A program made the translations under genes and the position numbers. DNA of 64,000 bases from contig JADNRZ010000007.1 in assembly GCA_015501605.1 (NCBI GenBank), positions 1,922,001 to 1,986,000 on the forward strand, in the 5' to 3' direction. Position 1 is the stretch's first letter; every line of letters begins with the position of its first letter. Shown one piece after another: positions 35,836-48,289 of the stretch. The notes below the pieces were generated by a model. That model saw only the letters and a program-made list of their open reading frames with translations, was not told the origin of the DNA and did no database searches. Source of the DNA: Panaeolus papilionaceus (taxonomy: Eukaryota > Basidiomycota > Agaricomycetes > Agaricales).

Positions 35836-36994
35836 CTATGATATCTGCTTGACCCTTCCAAACTTCAACTTCTCCCAATTGCCAGCCATGATGTCCTCAT
35901 CACTGACTTTTTCCAACCGCACCAACTCTCGTCTGATATAGGCCACAAGGTCGAGCATGAGCTCGGGGTACGCGAGGTATTTGTCAATTTCGGCAGGTGG
36001 GAAGTCGTGCACTCCACTGCCGTCGTCTGTCGTCTCTTCCTTTTCCAGGTTGACTTTGGCGACGTTAACGACCTCACCACCGACAAGGTTGACGGTCCTC
36101 TTGAACTTGGCAGCAGATGAACCGGAATCGGGGTATGCAATGCCCTGAGCACCACGAGCACCAAGGATATTCCTCCAGATCGCACCAGCAAGCTCCATGT
36201 CGCTTGTGACGAGTCCAAGGTCCAGGGACAGACCCATTCCCATCCACTGCTCCTTGAAGATTTTCATTTGTCTGGTGACGATCCTGTCGGGTGCGCGACT
36301 TCGTTTTGTTTTTTTGCCGTCAGCATTCCGGGGTGCGTTGGGGTTGACATAGAAGTCAGTTTCGGCAGTGTAGGGATGTGTGGGTTCGGATGGGGGCTGT
36401 AGGACGGTTCTGATCTTATCCTCGATGTCCAGGAAGAAGTGGTCAATCAAGGCTTGGTGGTAAAACCGGGCATGCTCAGCGGGTAGTGCGCGGAGCCGAA
36501 CGGTAAGTAACCAGATGTGTAGATTGGTGACTGTGAACCATGACTGGAATGTGGGAGGTAGAGAGCAATCTAAACATCAAAAATAAATAGAAAGTCAACA
36601 ACGATGCCTAAATTGTCGGCAAACTTCAACGAAAATACGCACCTTTTTGCCAAAAGTCGCGATCCTGGTCAGGCGTTACCGCACATATCTGTTCATAAAG
36701 AACAAATGCCCTACGTCCAGCAAGCTGTTTAGGACTTCCATAGCCCAACATATTCGTCATTGTCATGAAAATCTTGCGAGCCTGGGGTGAAGTCTCAATC
36801 TTCCGCGTTAGCCAGCTTTTTGGGGGTTGCTGCTGCTGCTGCTGCTGTGTCATCGTAGGTTTGGATCCTTCCGCAGATTTTTGAGCTGCGTTGAGGAAAG
36901 GCGTGCATGATATCTGTCGGGCTTTTAGGTACCGAAGAGACGTCGCCCGTGAGGTTTGAACAACTTGCCGCTGGAGAGCAGAGCGGGCGAACAT
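35836..36994 (-). CDS. CBP3: Ubiquinol-cytochrome c chaperone (complex III assembly)
   Basis: Two exons, 36994-36643 and 36569-35836, join to 361 residues. The protein helps make and assemble cytochrome b of complex III on the mitochondrial inner membrane. An Arg-rich leader (MFARSALQRQVVQTSRATSLRYL) fits mitochondrial import. A glutamine run of seven precedes the conserved part. The ubiquinol-cytochrome c chaperone domain shows FQSWFTVTNLHIWLLTVRLRALP, HQALIDHFFLDIEDKIRTVL and TRQMKIFKEQWMGMGLSLDLGL, then DMELAGAIWRNILG. It is convergent with D-lactate dehydrogenase 211 bp away; both products act in mitochondria. Confidence 0.93.
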
Positions 36995-37388
36995 GGTGGT
37001 GGGGAGGAAGAGAACTTTTGTAGGCACGTGATTGAACGCGTCGAATTTGTCTTGGCCCAATTTCGGGCGTGCGACGCGTCGAGCACTGGTTTCATACGTT
37101 CAATAGACACATGTGGTGTGTGACTTTTTTGACCAGTTATATATCACCTATCTCAAGTTTCAACTTCAAATCTTTGTTGACCATGGGTAGCACCGGATGG
37201 CTGATCGGGCAGCCCAACAGGGTCCCACTGGCAGTCCAGGTTTGGCTGAACACCTCGGAGGAGTCACATTCAGAAACAATGGAGTAAATATCATTAAACA
37301 CAAATTTTGTTGGATATGTAATGCGTCGATCAACTTTAAGACATTGATTAGCACCTTCCACCAGCTCGAGTTCCTTCCACAGCTTTTG

Positions 37389-39087
37389 ATGGCGCAAATC
37401 ACATCTGACGACGACAAGATGGCCATTTCAACGGGTCATGATGATCCTCCCTTCCCCATAGAGATCTTTAAAGATATAATTGATCAGCTCGCAGCGATGC
37501 TGCGCGAACATTCTCCCTCACAACTGAAGGCTATTATGAAGAAAGTCGCATTGGTCTCCAAAACCTTCCTGGACATTGCTCGGCCTCATCTATTTCGCTC
37601 GATCGACCTCAGCGGAAAAAATGACCCCACGGGAGCGCGTCGTTTTCATCTTGGTCAATTCTTGAAAGATCACCCTCGTCTCTACCGCAGCGTAAACCAC
37701 GTCTCGTATACCTTAATTGAATGGGTAGACAGAGAGCCGGTTTCCAACATGAATCTCTCGGTATTTTTGGACTTGCCTCATTTGGAGTCACTGTTCATCG
37801 AAGAGAGCAGAGGGTTTAACGCCTTCATGCAGGACGCCCGACAACCAAACGGTCCTAACTTCGTGTGGCGTTCTTTGCTCACAAAGTATCTTAATTCCCC
37901 AACATTGTCCTCGCTTCATCTGCGGAGGCTCACATACATGCCAGTCACTGACATCATGTCCTCTACTACTCTCCTGTCACTCACTTTGGATCCGTATCGT
38001 ACGTGATTTCAGGAAGAGGGACCATGAGAAGCACTGTCTGGGGGATTTCCCGCTAAGCGGCATTCGGGAGTTGAGGTTATCTCCAAGTCGTGCTGACATC
38101 TTCAGCGCTCTATTTGGGCTTATGGTACGGCTCCCTCAGCTGCGACGCCTGGTCGTTGAAATGTCTATTGATTATCCGGTCCTCGATTCGCTACCACCCT
38201 TCAACACCAGACGCAGAATAATACCTCCTTTACCCCCTGGCGAATGTGGCCTCCCATTCCAGAGCCTCGAGCAGGCCGAATTCTGGGCAGAGGTCGAGTG
38301 GGGCGACTTCCACCGAGCGGCGAATGCGGATGGGGTTTCGGCGTTCCCTGCCCTGAAGGACTTCACAATGTGGCTGCACATGGAGCAGCATAGTATATTA
38401 TTTACAAAATTCTTCGAGCACTTACCCGTCCTCGAAAAGCTACGCTTTATCTATGGTAAGACCATGGTACAATCATATGTGCTCTTTAAATGTTGCTGAC
38501 GAATCGCTCAAGCTCCCAAGGTGCCACCCGTTGATCTCAAGCGCTGTCTCAACCCAGTCACCGATACCCTCAAGACATTTTACTTGCAGATGGACTTCGG
38601 CGACCAGGGGTTCGAAAAGTACTACGGACCCACAATCGATGACGCCTTTGAGAGCTTCTTTGCTCTGCGTCTTCGGGCTCTCGATAGTCTAACACTCCGC
38701 ATACAGCTCGAAACAGGCATCTACTTTGAATACGAAGGGGTGGTTATATCTCACGCTCTCGCCAAGAAGCTGCGAATACTTCAAAAGCTGATTGACCCCA
38801 ACTACGACAATTTTCCGTCCCTCAAACGGGTGCACGTCGATGTCTCAATGTGTATTTATGAGAAGCTAGAGTGCGATGAACCTGATGAAGAAGAGTGGTA
38901 CCAACAAGGTGCTATGGAGGCATTAACAGGGGCGGAATATTGGAACACATTGTCGAAAAATGAAAGGTTTGCGTTTACGTGGCACGTCAATGTTTATCCT
39001 CGCCATACTACATACGCCAAACAAGAGACGGAGGACGAGGAGGAAGAAGCAGAAGAGGAATACGATCGAGCGCATTCAGCCGTTTAA
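37389..39087 (+). pseudogene. F-box/LRR-like gene, family D, with a +1 frameshift
   Basis: Clear paralog of the gene at 39575. The start MAQITSDDDKMAIST aligns with the paralog's start, then FPIEIFKDIIDQLAAMLREHSPSQLK and VALVSKTFLDIARPHLF form the F-box-like region. Coding runs in one frame to about 38000 (LLSLTLDPYR) and resumes one base out of frame (RDFRKRDHEKH, GIRELRLS). No intron of workable length joins the two. The second frame continues to 38455, splices at 38456-38512 and ends at 39087 with an acidic tail. Either the gene is newly broken or one base is a sequencing error. The intron position is shared with the paralog. Confidence 0.8.
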
Positions 39088-39574
39088 AAGAGCCTGATAA
39101 TTCCATGGACTCCTCTTTTATATACATGCAGTACTTGTGAACCTTTGGTTGCTCAGTACGAGCAGAGATTTTTCGCCGACGCTTACTAACAACATTAAAT
39201 ATCTAAACCTGAAACGAACGCCGAACGCATGATGCTTCACTTCAGTTCTCGAGTCTGACTTGTTAAGTATGTGTCTGCCTATATGATGAAATATAATTTG
39301 AACGATATTAAATGGGAGATAGAAAAATCCTCGAACATGGAACATATGTAAGTCACAAATAACTGTGTGGTCTTGGTGTGTGTGGTCGGCCTTAAGCAGG
39401 ACGACCTATATTGAATATCATCACACTTCTGGGTGCTGTGAACGGGCCGAGATGCCACAATGCGGCATCGGACGGCTATCACCGAAACAGCCAATGTCTC
39501 AGGTTTTTTGCTGGAGGATGGCTGCCGCAAAGCCCTCTACTCAAGTAGCGGGAATCATCATCTAAGCATTCCTA

Positions 39575-41369
39575 ATGCCTGAGTCTGAAGACAACAGGTG
39601 CATCATCACCACAACTCATAATGAGCCCGTCGCCCCTCTAGAGATATTCAAAGAGATAATTGACCAACTCGCGGCTCTGTTACTGGAACGGTCCCCATCT
39701 CAGCTCAAGGAAAACATGAAGAGCATCGCCGTCGTCTGCAAGACTTTCCTACCAATTGCTCGCGTACATCTGTTCTCTGAAATTGACCTCAGCGGGCAGT
39801 ATGACAAAACTGGCGTTCGCCGTACGAACCTAGCCAAATTTTTGGTTGATGAGCGCCTTTCTCATCATGTTCAAAATGTCAAGTACACTTTTGTTCGTGG
39901 TAGCGTGGAGAAATTTACTGTCTCAACGAGTGAGCCTTTGAGCGTGTTGTTAGGTCTCCGCCAGGTGGAGTCGTTATCACTATCAATGATATATGAGGAC
40001 TGGGATTGGCCATCGATGCAGGACGCAGAGACCCCACCCTTTGACTGGCGCTCGTTGCTTGAAGGGTACATTAATTATTGCTCCTTATCAACAATTAATA
40101 TTTCCAACATCGATGACGTCCCGATCATCGAAATCCTCTCTATCCCAACACTTGCTTGCCTCACTATGGACAATTGTCATTGCGGTTACAGGAATCCAGA
40201 AAACCAGGAGAACGTTAGCAAAGTTCCTACCCCGACACAGTTTAACCTCAAGAACCTCCAATTAAAACTCGAGGACCTGCGGCTTTCGATGTCAAACTTT
40301 CCACTGGCACTAATCGTACAATGCACGCAACTTCAGTGTCTTATTGTAGAGGATTTTGTCATGCTCCCGCGCTATGCAGCTGACGAGCTCCCATCGTACC
40401 TCAATTTACGTGGTTTAAGACTACCTTTTAGAAGTCTTGAGACAGCGGTATTTGCGATTGGCGAAAACATCAATTGGGAATTCTGGTACATACCTGCCGA
40501 AATGGAAGGACTCGCAGGCTTTCCGATGCTCAAGAATTTGACAATTGGATTGCATATGGACGCGCCGACACGTCACGCTGAGAATCCTTCGAATGATCTT
40601 TATAGATTGTTCAATCATGTCCCCGCCTTAGAAACGTTGCGAATCTATGGTAATGACCATAATTTATGCTGCCTTTTTTCTGTTCATCTAATACATATCT
40701 GACCTAGGAACTCCTACAGCCGCCCTGGAAATTGCGCAGACTCTCAAGCCCCTCGAGTACACCCTGAAGCGTCTGTCCCTACACTGGGATTTCCGGCACA
40801 GAGGTATCAATCCTGAAGACTTAATCACAGTCAAGACTGTGCTCGGCAAAATTGGGGCTCTCCGACTTCTTGTTCTAGAGGACTTGAACTTGCGTCTTGA
40901 GCTCGAAACCGCCATCTATCAGCGAGATGACACTCGTCATTTAGCACACCGCTCTGTTGCGAAAACTCTGAAATCGCTGCTGGATGACATAATCCACGAT
41001 TACGACACCAATTTGCCTCGCCTTCAACGACTCGAATTCGAGGTCAGTATGATAATTTACGAAAAACCGAAAGCATACACGCCGTCTGCGGGGAAGCTAT
41101 ACCAAGCGAAGGCGATCAGGGTTTTAACACGATATTTGCGCGGGTTTGAGGACAATGGAAAGTTCAACTTTGTTTTCAATCTCAACGTCTATCGCCGTTG
41201 CACAGACCGGTACTGCTACCATGACTCAGTGTCGGGAGAAATTAGGGATGACGATGATGGGGGTGATGGCCAGGATGATGTCCACGACGAAGATGATGCC
41301 ACGGCGGATGAGGATAGTTACGAGTCCCCCTTAGGGGAGTCGTTCTATATCCCGCTTTTTCTGGAATGA
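39575..41369 (+). CDS. F-box/LRR-like protein, family D, intact
   Basis: Two exons, 39575-40649 and 40708-41369, join to 578 residues. F-box-like region near residues 22-65: APLEIFKEIIDQLAALL then IAVVCKTFLPIARVHLFSEIDLSG. Leucine-rich segments follow (LVEDFVMLP-type and LRGLRLPFRSLETAVFA), then LKPLEYTLKRLSLHWDF in exon 2. The C-terminal 60 residues are strongly acidic (DDDDGGDGQDD). The tandem neighbour at 37389 shares layout, intron site and acidic tail. Predicted SCF substrate adaptor. Confidence 0.87.
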
Positions 41370-42049
41370 AAATCTTTCTGACACGTGACTTCAGATAAGA
41401 AGTACGTAGAGATCTCAATTTTTTAGTCACTGAGCGGCAGCGAAGTTAATTCAGCATCAAGAAACGAGTCATTTTCCACCAAAAGGCAGAACATGGGACT
41501 CGTACATGCCAGGCCAAAGGCCATGGCCCAAAACCAAGTGATCCAGGTTTGGCAACCGCAGAGGGCAAGGATACGGGCGAAGAGAGTAGTGACGGCGACG
41601 AAGATGACAACGATGGTTAGACAATGGCTACATACTTATACTTATGATTTACATATGCATTTATCTTGTTCACCAATTCACATCTATCAATTCGATTTAA
41701 TGAGATCATTGAGACGCGTGTTTCATTAGACCTTATCGCTTGTTCTGTATCTAGTGAGCCATGCAGACTATTCGTCAGAAATTCGGATTTATTCTTGATA
41801 GCCTTGAATCGTGGGTCCTAAAAGAAACCACCTACATATACCTTCGAAGGAGTAACATCACCAACTCAGTCCCAGTGTCTAGAGTATACCGAATCCCTGA
41901 CGAGGAGTCTGTGTGGTTATGCTAGTTGTCGTTATAGAGCGTTATTTATAGCTCTCGTACATCGTAACAACATTTACACGGCATTAATTTGGCTTTCAGA
42001 CCTGCAGTGAATTAAGCAAATATTCCAGTCTTTGCATTAACCCCGTCTT
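41370..42049. other. Intergenic region with a possible acidic-tail remnant
   Basis: 680 bp. At 41490-41610 one + frame reads AEGKDTGEESSDGDEDDNDG and stops, similar in kind to the acidic tails of the two F-box genes just upstream. It may be a remnant of another tail, but too little is left to be sure. No other signal. Confidence 0.35.
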
Positions 42050-42645
42050 ATGTCCTCCCCCCCATCTTCTTCGTCCCCGGAATCCATCATCCGCAAGGGC
42101 TCTTGCCTATGTCGAGCTGTGCACTACGAAGTTACCGGTGAACCGATCACTTTCAGAGTATGCCACTGTGTGAACTGCAGGAAGTCGTCAGGCACAGCGT
42201 TCATGTCAAGTTTGTTCTTCAATGGCAAGGTAGATCGCGCGTCTAGTTTTGCTTGTCATGATCCGCCAATCATCAACTTAGCACCAATATTGATCTTGTC
42301 TTGGCTCTTCATAGCAACTTATGGTTATAACTGGGGGGGATAAGGTGAAAGTATACTCAGATCGTGATACAGGGAGTGGTTACCCCATAAACCGGTTCTT
42401 CTGCGGTGAATGCGGGTCCAACTTGTTTCGGCAACCTGCCAACCCCGAGGCGCTTGCTAAAGATCTCAGAGTGGTTACCGCTGGGACACTGGACGAAGAG
42501 ATAAACACAGGTAAGATATTCACCAGCTGCGCTTTTGGAGGTGGTCTAACGAGTCATTTCAGCTGTGAAGACGGAGTTGTTCCCAGAACTGAAGAGGGAT
42601 TGGGTCGTAGGAATTCATGTTCAACAGAAGAAAAGCAAACTGTGA
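42050..42645 (+). CDS. GFA (CENP-V/GFA) domain protein, copy 1
   Basis: Three exons, 42050-42229, 42315-42510 and 42563-42645, join to 152 residues. The glutathione-dependent formaldehyde-activating (GFA) fold binds zinc through cysteines. Visible here are GSCLCRAVHYEVTGEPITF, CHCVNCRKSSG, and FFCGECGSNLF, the expected ligand motifs in order. Family members range from glutathione-formaldehyde enzymes to proteins of unknown role, and the substrate cannot be read from sequence. It faces an opposite-strand paralog with identical intron positions and almost equal exon lengths. Confidence 0.92.
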
Positions 42646-42824
42646 TAGGATTTCTGTAGATAGTTAATACTATATCCAAGTTCACGCCTCTCCATAGAAC
42701 CAAGTGGGTAGGGATACCTGTGGTTTTCGTCTTGCCAAGGCGATAGCATTAATACATGATGGTTGTGAATCGGGCGTATTATTAAGACATCAGGAACAAT
42801 AAAAAAAATCGACAACGAAACTTG

Positions 42825-43414
42825 TCATAGTTTACTGCTCTTCGGTTGGACGTGAATACCAGCTACCCAATGTCGCTTCTGTGCTGCAAACAACTCCGTC
42901 TTCACGGCTAAAATAAACGTGTTAAGTGATGTCAGACCATGAAGAAAATCGGATCATACGTGTAGAAAACGCGTCTTCCAGGGTCCCAGCGGCAATCAGC
43001 TTGATATCCCCCGCAATTGCCTGAGGGTTGACAGGTTGCAAGAAGACATTTGACCCGCATTCCGTGCAGAAGTGTCGATTCAAAGCATTACCGCTACTCG
43101 TATCCCGATCCGTGTAAACCTTCAGCTTCTCTTCCCCACTAAGGACTTTAATTTGCTATAAATATCACAGCAAAGATCAATGAGCGGAACTTTCGTGATT
43201 TGCCAGTCAAGAGAATTGAGCTTGTAGACGCGCGACTCACTTTGCTGGTGAAAAACAAATTCGACATGAACGCACTGCCCGAGGACTTCCTGCAGTTGAT
43301 GCAGTGGCATACTCTGAAAGTGATAGGTTCACCTGTCACCTCATACTTTACGGTTTTGCACAAACAAGAACCTTTGCGAATGGTAAGAGGAGGGGAAGAG
43401 GAGGAGGATGCCAT
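42825..43414 (-). CDS. GFA (CENP-V/GFA) domain protein, copy 2
   Basis: Three exons, 43414-43241, 43155-42960 and 42907-42825, join to 150 residues. The same zinc motifs appear: GSCLCKTVKYEVTGEPITF, CHCINCRKSSG, HFCTECGSNVF. Exon 2 (196 nt) and exon 3 (83 nt) have exactly the lengths found in copy 1. The two genes converge with 179 bp between stop codons, so they are an inverted duplicate pair. The second exon begins QIKVLSGEEKLKVYTDRDT where copy 1 has an extended QLMVITGGDKVKVYSDRDT. A role in formaldehyde or other small-electrophile handling is possible but not shown. Confidence 0.9.
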
Positions 43415-44540
43415 GACTGACGCGCGGAGGTTGAGTGTGGTGCGATGCTGGGGTAATATTGATATTCGGATGTCGGCTTTCCCTTTACCCGTCGTGTTCA
43501 TGCCCTTATATACCTCACGCTGAAGCCAAACTCTGACTGAAGTTGGATGTGAGGCTTGGTCATACCCCGACCCATCCCCGATCCTGCTTAATGTCTGGTC
43601 TGTTTTCGACTTAGTGACTTGAATCTGGTCAGCACTCAGAAGAAACTAGGATGAGAGGCACTCTGAGGCACGCTAACAATACCGAAATGTTAGACGAATA
43701 TACATAGTCCCCAGCCGTCGGCTATCGAGAAGAGCGAGGACCTCATCATGTCTTCATTTGTAAAGCGCATTGAACGTTACATATTGCGCAAAGGTCATAT
43801 TTGAGTTGTTTTTAACGGAATGAGTCCGTATACAAACAAAAAAAAAAAGAATGAGACTCAGCGTCAGAGCTCACATCTGAATTATAGGACCAGAAAGTTA
43901 GATGACCTCAAAGTACTTTGACATGTGCACAGGTCAATTCATCTCAATGGATAAATTTGACTGGGCACGAGCTCCGAAGATAAAGGCAAAATGCAACAGG
44001 GCACCGATCAAACACATAACCCTGAAGAAGGTTCAGCAGTTCTCGTCTCAATTGAAGCTCCTTGAAAGAGGCCGGTCCTGAATTTTAAAATCTTAAATTA
44101 ATAATAAAGTTGAAGAAATTATTGACCTGAGTAGATTCGACTTGGAGCAGAGTACGGTACACATCCAAAGAAAATTCAATTTTTATTATGAGACCATCTG
44201 ATGCGTCCAGGGTGCGTGATAAATCCAGTAATGTCGAATCGTTTCAGCAACACCCAACGACTGGTAAGTTCATGAATTTTAATTTCGAATGCGTGCAGTC
44301 TGTACCTCTTTTCCCATTAAATTTGGCGATATACCCTGCAACAGGTCCACTACCTCGGTCCTAGTGTTAGATTGCGCCCCTGTTTTAAACCCGACGACCA
44401 CTGAGAACTCGCATGAAATTGGAGTAAGACGCTACTTCGGGGATACAATCCGGGTCAAAACAGAGCCCAGACCTCATTTTCGGATAAAACCGCCGCATAA
44501 TCTGAGAATAATTCAGGAACATGATGAGATGGGTGGATGC
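43415..44540. other. Intergenic region upstream of GFA copy 2 and the transporter
   Basis: About 1.1 kb without a supported gene. AT-rich around 44090-44120. An A-run lies near 43842. Confidence 0.4.
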
Positions 44541-44580
44541 GGTCTTATCTGATAGTGGATTCATCATATCAGATAAGACC
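44541..44580. promoter_or_regulatory. Palindrome with two inverted ATCAGATAA GATA-factor sites
   Basis: GGTCTTATCTGATA (44541-44554) and TATCAGATAAGACC (44567-44580) are perfect inverted arms around a 12-base spacer. Each arm contains one ATCAGATAA, at 44545-44553 on the minus strand and 44568-44576 on the plus strand. ATCWGATAA is the published consensus for fungal iron-responsive GATA repressors (SRE, SreA, Urbs1 type). A further half site, TATCAGAT, lies at 44599-44606. The pair is 161-192 bp upstream of the siderophore transporter start, so repression by iron is expected. Confidence 0.75.
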
Positions 44581-44736
44581 TTGGCACATCATAAAAATTA
44601 TCAGATGATGGAGATGTACCCTCGGAGCACATCATCCAGCATTTTGTTCGAATGGGCTTCTGGTATTTAATACGCGAGGGTAACATGTGCAGTCACCCCA
44701 GCTCAGCCTTCCTCCCTTTTCCCTCTCGCACCCATC

Positions 44737-47186
44737 ATGTCGGGCACCCAATCCACCTCCCGTCCGTATACCCATGAGACCAGCTCGATTGGGTCGGAAT
44801 CGACGGCCCACATGGGTGTCAGAACCGTCGAAGCCGTCCACAAGGTGTTGGGAAAGTACACTAGATGGGCACTATTTATCAGGTATGCCCTCATATTGCC
44901 TTTCTTTTTTTCGAACGCGCTCTAAACCAAGTTATAGTCTGGGTCTGGCTGCGTACATCTACTCCCTTGATGGTACCACCACCTACACATATCTCCAGAT
45001 TGCGGCGTCGTATATGGACCATCACAGCTTGATTGGTACCATCTCTGTTGCACAGGCCATAATTGGTTAGCTGAAGTTCGTGCTGGCATTTGGGATTTTC
45101 AACTGACTCCTCACCAGTCGCGGTGGGCAAGCCTGTAGTCGCTAAGATCGCTGACGTTCGGTCGCGTGGTTTTGCATACGTCTTAGTCTGTGAGTACTGA
45201 GATGTACCATTCCAGTTTGCGTTCTAATCAATTCCTTCAAGTGTTCTTCTATGTCATTGGTTAGTAATTCTCTCATCATCTTGTTGCCGGGTATCATACT
45301 AACCGTTTCATAGGATATATCATCATCGCATCCGCTAAAAACATCGAAACTATCGCCGGAGGTATCATCCTTTACGCTGTGTAAGTTCTTACCTTGCGAC
45401 ATTGCCAACTTGTCCTCTAACTATGACCACGATGTTTTCTCAGCGGCTACACTGGACTGCAACTCCTCACGCAAATCGTGATTGCAGATATCACGACCCT
45501 TCAATGGCGCTCGCTCATGTCGGCCCTGATGACACTCCCCTTCGTCATCAACGTCTTCGTCGGCTCCAATATCTCTACCAGCATGATCAAGAAGGGACCC
45601 GATGGTTGGAGATGGGGATGTATGTTCACGCCTTTCACGTTTCCCTTTGTGTTGGTTTCTGATACTCGAACTCGTTTTTCAGACGGCATGTTCGCTATCC
45701 TTGTCCCTGCGGCCCTTGCTCCCCTAATCGTCACCCTTCTGTGGGCGCAGAGGAAGGCAAAGAGACTGAATCTCATCCCACAGAGGGATGCCAGCGAGCC
45801 TATCTTCGTGCGAATGAAGGATGAGGCTACCAAACTCAACATCTTTGGTCTTTTGTTGCTCGGTACCTCCGTTGCTCTTATTCTCCTACCCATGACTCTG
45901 GCCGAAAACGCCGAGGGTGGTTGGGATAATCGTGCGTTTGGTTTCTATTAATATAGTACATTTTACGCGTTACTGACGTCTCAATTTCAGCTTCTATGAT
46001 TGCCATGATCGTCATTGGCTTTGTTATCTTCCCTGCATTCGTGTTCTGGGAATCTCGAGCCAAGTTCCCCGTTGTCCCTGTGCACTTCTTCAAAAATCGT
46101 TCATTCCTCATCGCCGCCTCTGTTGGATTCTTTGATTTCGTAAGTACATAGCTTCTCGCTGAAGATATTAAATATCCTAACGCCCTGAATCAGATCTCAT
46201 TCTATATCTCGTACACCTACCTCTTCTCATTCGTGTTCATCGTCAAGCCATGGTCACTGGTTAACATGACGTACTTCTCTTACACTCAAACTCTTTCCCT
46301 CACTATCTTCGCCATTGTCGCTGGTATCATCATGCGCTTCACCCATCGTGCTAAGCCTCTTCTCATCGCTGGTCTATCCATCCGTCTTCTGTAAGTTCGA
46401 GCTTTCGTTTTCGACATTCTTCATGCGTGGCTTAATCGTTCTCGACTTGTAGTGGATGTGGTCTCATGATTCACTCGCGTGGTGCCAACGCCTCGGATGC
46501 AGAGATTGTATGGAGTCAACTTCTTCAGGGTATTGGTGGTGGTTTCGCTGCCATTGCATCCCAAACGAGCGCCCAGGCCTCCGTTCCCCACATCGACGTC
46601 GCGGTCCTCACCGCCTCAGTGTTGCTCATCACTGAAATTGGCGGTGCTATTGGATCTGCCATTGGTACGCTTCTGAACTCCTTCGTTCTTATAATCACAT
46701 TACTGACTACTTCGACCTCTTAGCTGGCGCCATCTGGACGCACTTGATGCCTGGTCGTCTGGCATTCCATCTTCCCTTTGTCCCTGAGGCCGACCGCCAG
46801 GTGCTCTACGGTTCTATTCTGGCAGCCAGCACCTTCCCTCGAGACAGTCCTGTTCGTCTTGGTGCCATCGCAGGTAAGAAAATAACAGCTCTTTCTCTAC
46901 AATGTCAAAACTCATGAACGAACCTTCCCTAGCCTACGATGATGTGATGAAAGTCATGACCATCACCGCAACTGCTGTTGCCGTCATCCCGTGGGTCCTC
47001 GCTTTCTTAATGCCTAACTGGTACCTCGGCGAACAGCAGAACGCTATCGACAACACCGATTTGAAGGGCGAGAAGGTCGTCAACCCTGATGTTGATGGGC
47101 TCGGAAGTGTACCCACCGCTGAGGGTCAGAGGGAATCCGATAGGGAGTCCGCTAACCTTGATGAAAAGGCTAGGACTATTGCTTAA
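44737..47186 (+). CDS. Major facilitator siderophore-iron transporter (ARN/SIT family)
   Basis: Twelve exons join in phase: 44737-44882, 44938-45065, 45118-45189, 45242-45259, 45314-45380, 45444-45619, 45683-45931, 45991-46139, 46194-46390, 46453-46664, 46724-46873 and 46933-47186, giving 605 residues. Many hydrophobic segments fit a multi-pass plasma-membrane carrier of the 14-helix type. Family hallmarks include LGLAAYIYSLDGTTTYTY, VGKPVVAKIADVRSRG (loop 2-3), QIVIADITTLQWRSLMSAL, INVFVGSNIS, and LQGIGGGFAAIASQTSAQASVPH. Such carriers take up ferric siderophores by proton symport. The cytosolic tail is acidic. Exon 4 is only 18 nt. The GATA palindrome upstream supports an iron role. No siderophore synthetase lies in this window, so it may use foreign siderophores. 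Confidence 0.93.
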
Positions 47187-47574
47187 GCACAGGTTCTATG
47201 TCCCCTAGTTTCGTTTTTTCCTTTGTACGATTCATGCATTGCACTTTACCCTCAGTTTCGTGTTCGGCATTGCACCATTTTATTCTGGTTTTCGGTATCC
47301 ATGACGCGCTCACGATATTTTACGGTTTCTCTCCGCGGTAGTTCGTTTACTTAAAATGTACATAGATACACCCCTCCACTTGTAATGCCCTGTATAATAA
47401 TTATTTCATTCACCAGACCCAGAGTTTTAAGACTGGTATTCGCTCAATAATACGCTACCAAGTGCACATGGGTGACGCCCTAAGGTCTTATTAAACGCTC
47501 AAAAATTCGCATCAAATCTTAAATTATTTATAACAAGTTTGTATGATACGCATATTTATGGTACAACGCTACAA
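47187..47574. other. 3' flanking region of the transporter
   Basis: About 390 bp of T-rich then AT-rich DNA. No gene supported. Confidence 0.4.
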
Positions 47575-48012
47575 AGAATTGTTCGAGCGGGAAGACCGGG
47601 AATGCCCTTGAGTTTGACATGCTTAAGAATAGCAACCCAATCGAAGGATTCACCTGCAAAGATCATTTCAGGAGTTTGGCGAATGGGAGATTGGAGTGAT
47701 CATGTTCGATGAGCGGGGGCGTGTCACGAAAATCACGGTAAAACGATGGCCAGAGGGATTTGTCATGTGCTGCCCTTTGCGCAAAATTGGTGAGGTTGAA
47801 TCCTTCTATCACCTCGCGTTTGGTGGGCCATCTGGGCTCCTCGTTGATGGAGCACCCCTCAAGAGCTAGTTTTCGCAAATGAGGGGACGAAAGGATGGGA
47901 ACAAGAGGAACGGCTCTCACGAATTTGAGGTTGAGCGTGGTGAGGGATGTGTAAGTGAGGTAGTCGCCAAGCACAAAGTTCCAGTCGGAATGAGATACAA
48001 AGGTGCATTTGT
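47575..48012 (-). pseudogene. F-box family E fragment, frameshifted
   Basis: Matches the middle of the intact gene at 53270: WNFVLGDYLTYTSLTTLNL corresponds to CHSVLGRYLTLGSLTTLTI, then VPLVPILSSPHLRKLALEGC and REVIEGFNLTNF. The frame stops after LPFAKLLK (47663) and homology resumes one frame over as MIFAGESFDWVAILKH. The F-box start and the C-terminus are missing. Confidence 0.85.
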
Positions 48013-48289
48013 CATGAAGCATGTTGTATTTTGCGACAATGATACCGTAGCTACGACAAACGATTTGTTGTAAAAATATGATGCCTAATCGTAATATAGT
48101 ATGCACAAGAATTATGAAAAGCAATTGAACAAGCAATGTGGCGAAACGGACATTTTTGAATCGAGTTAAGGTAAACCTTTCGTTCCTATACTGTATGGTT
48201 GAACCTTGCACGCACCCACATAAGATCGGCCTGCACTGCATTGTGTTCCCATGACCTCCAAGTAGACGCCCAAGCAAACAACACGCCTC

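Noticed and set aside
37197..37388. Extended N-terminus for the family D F-box gene
   Set aside because: The intact paralog starts at the position equivalent to 37389.
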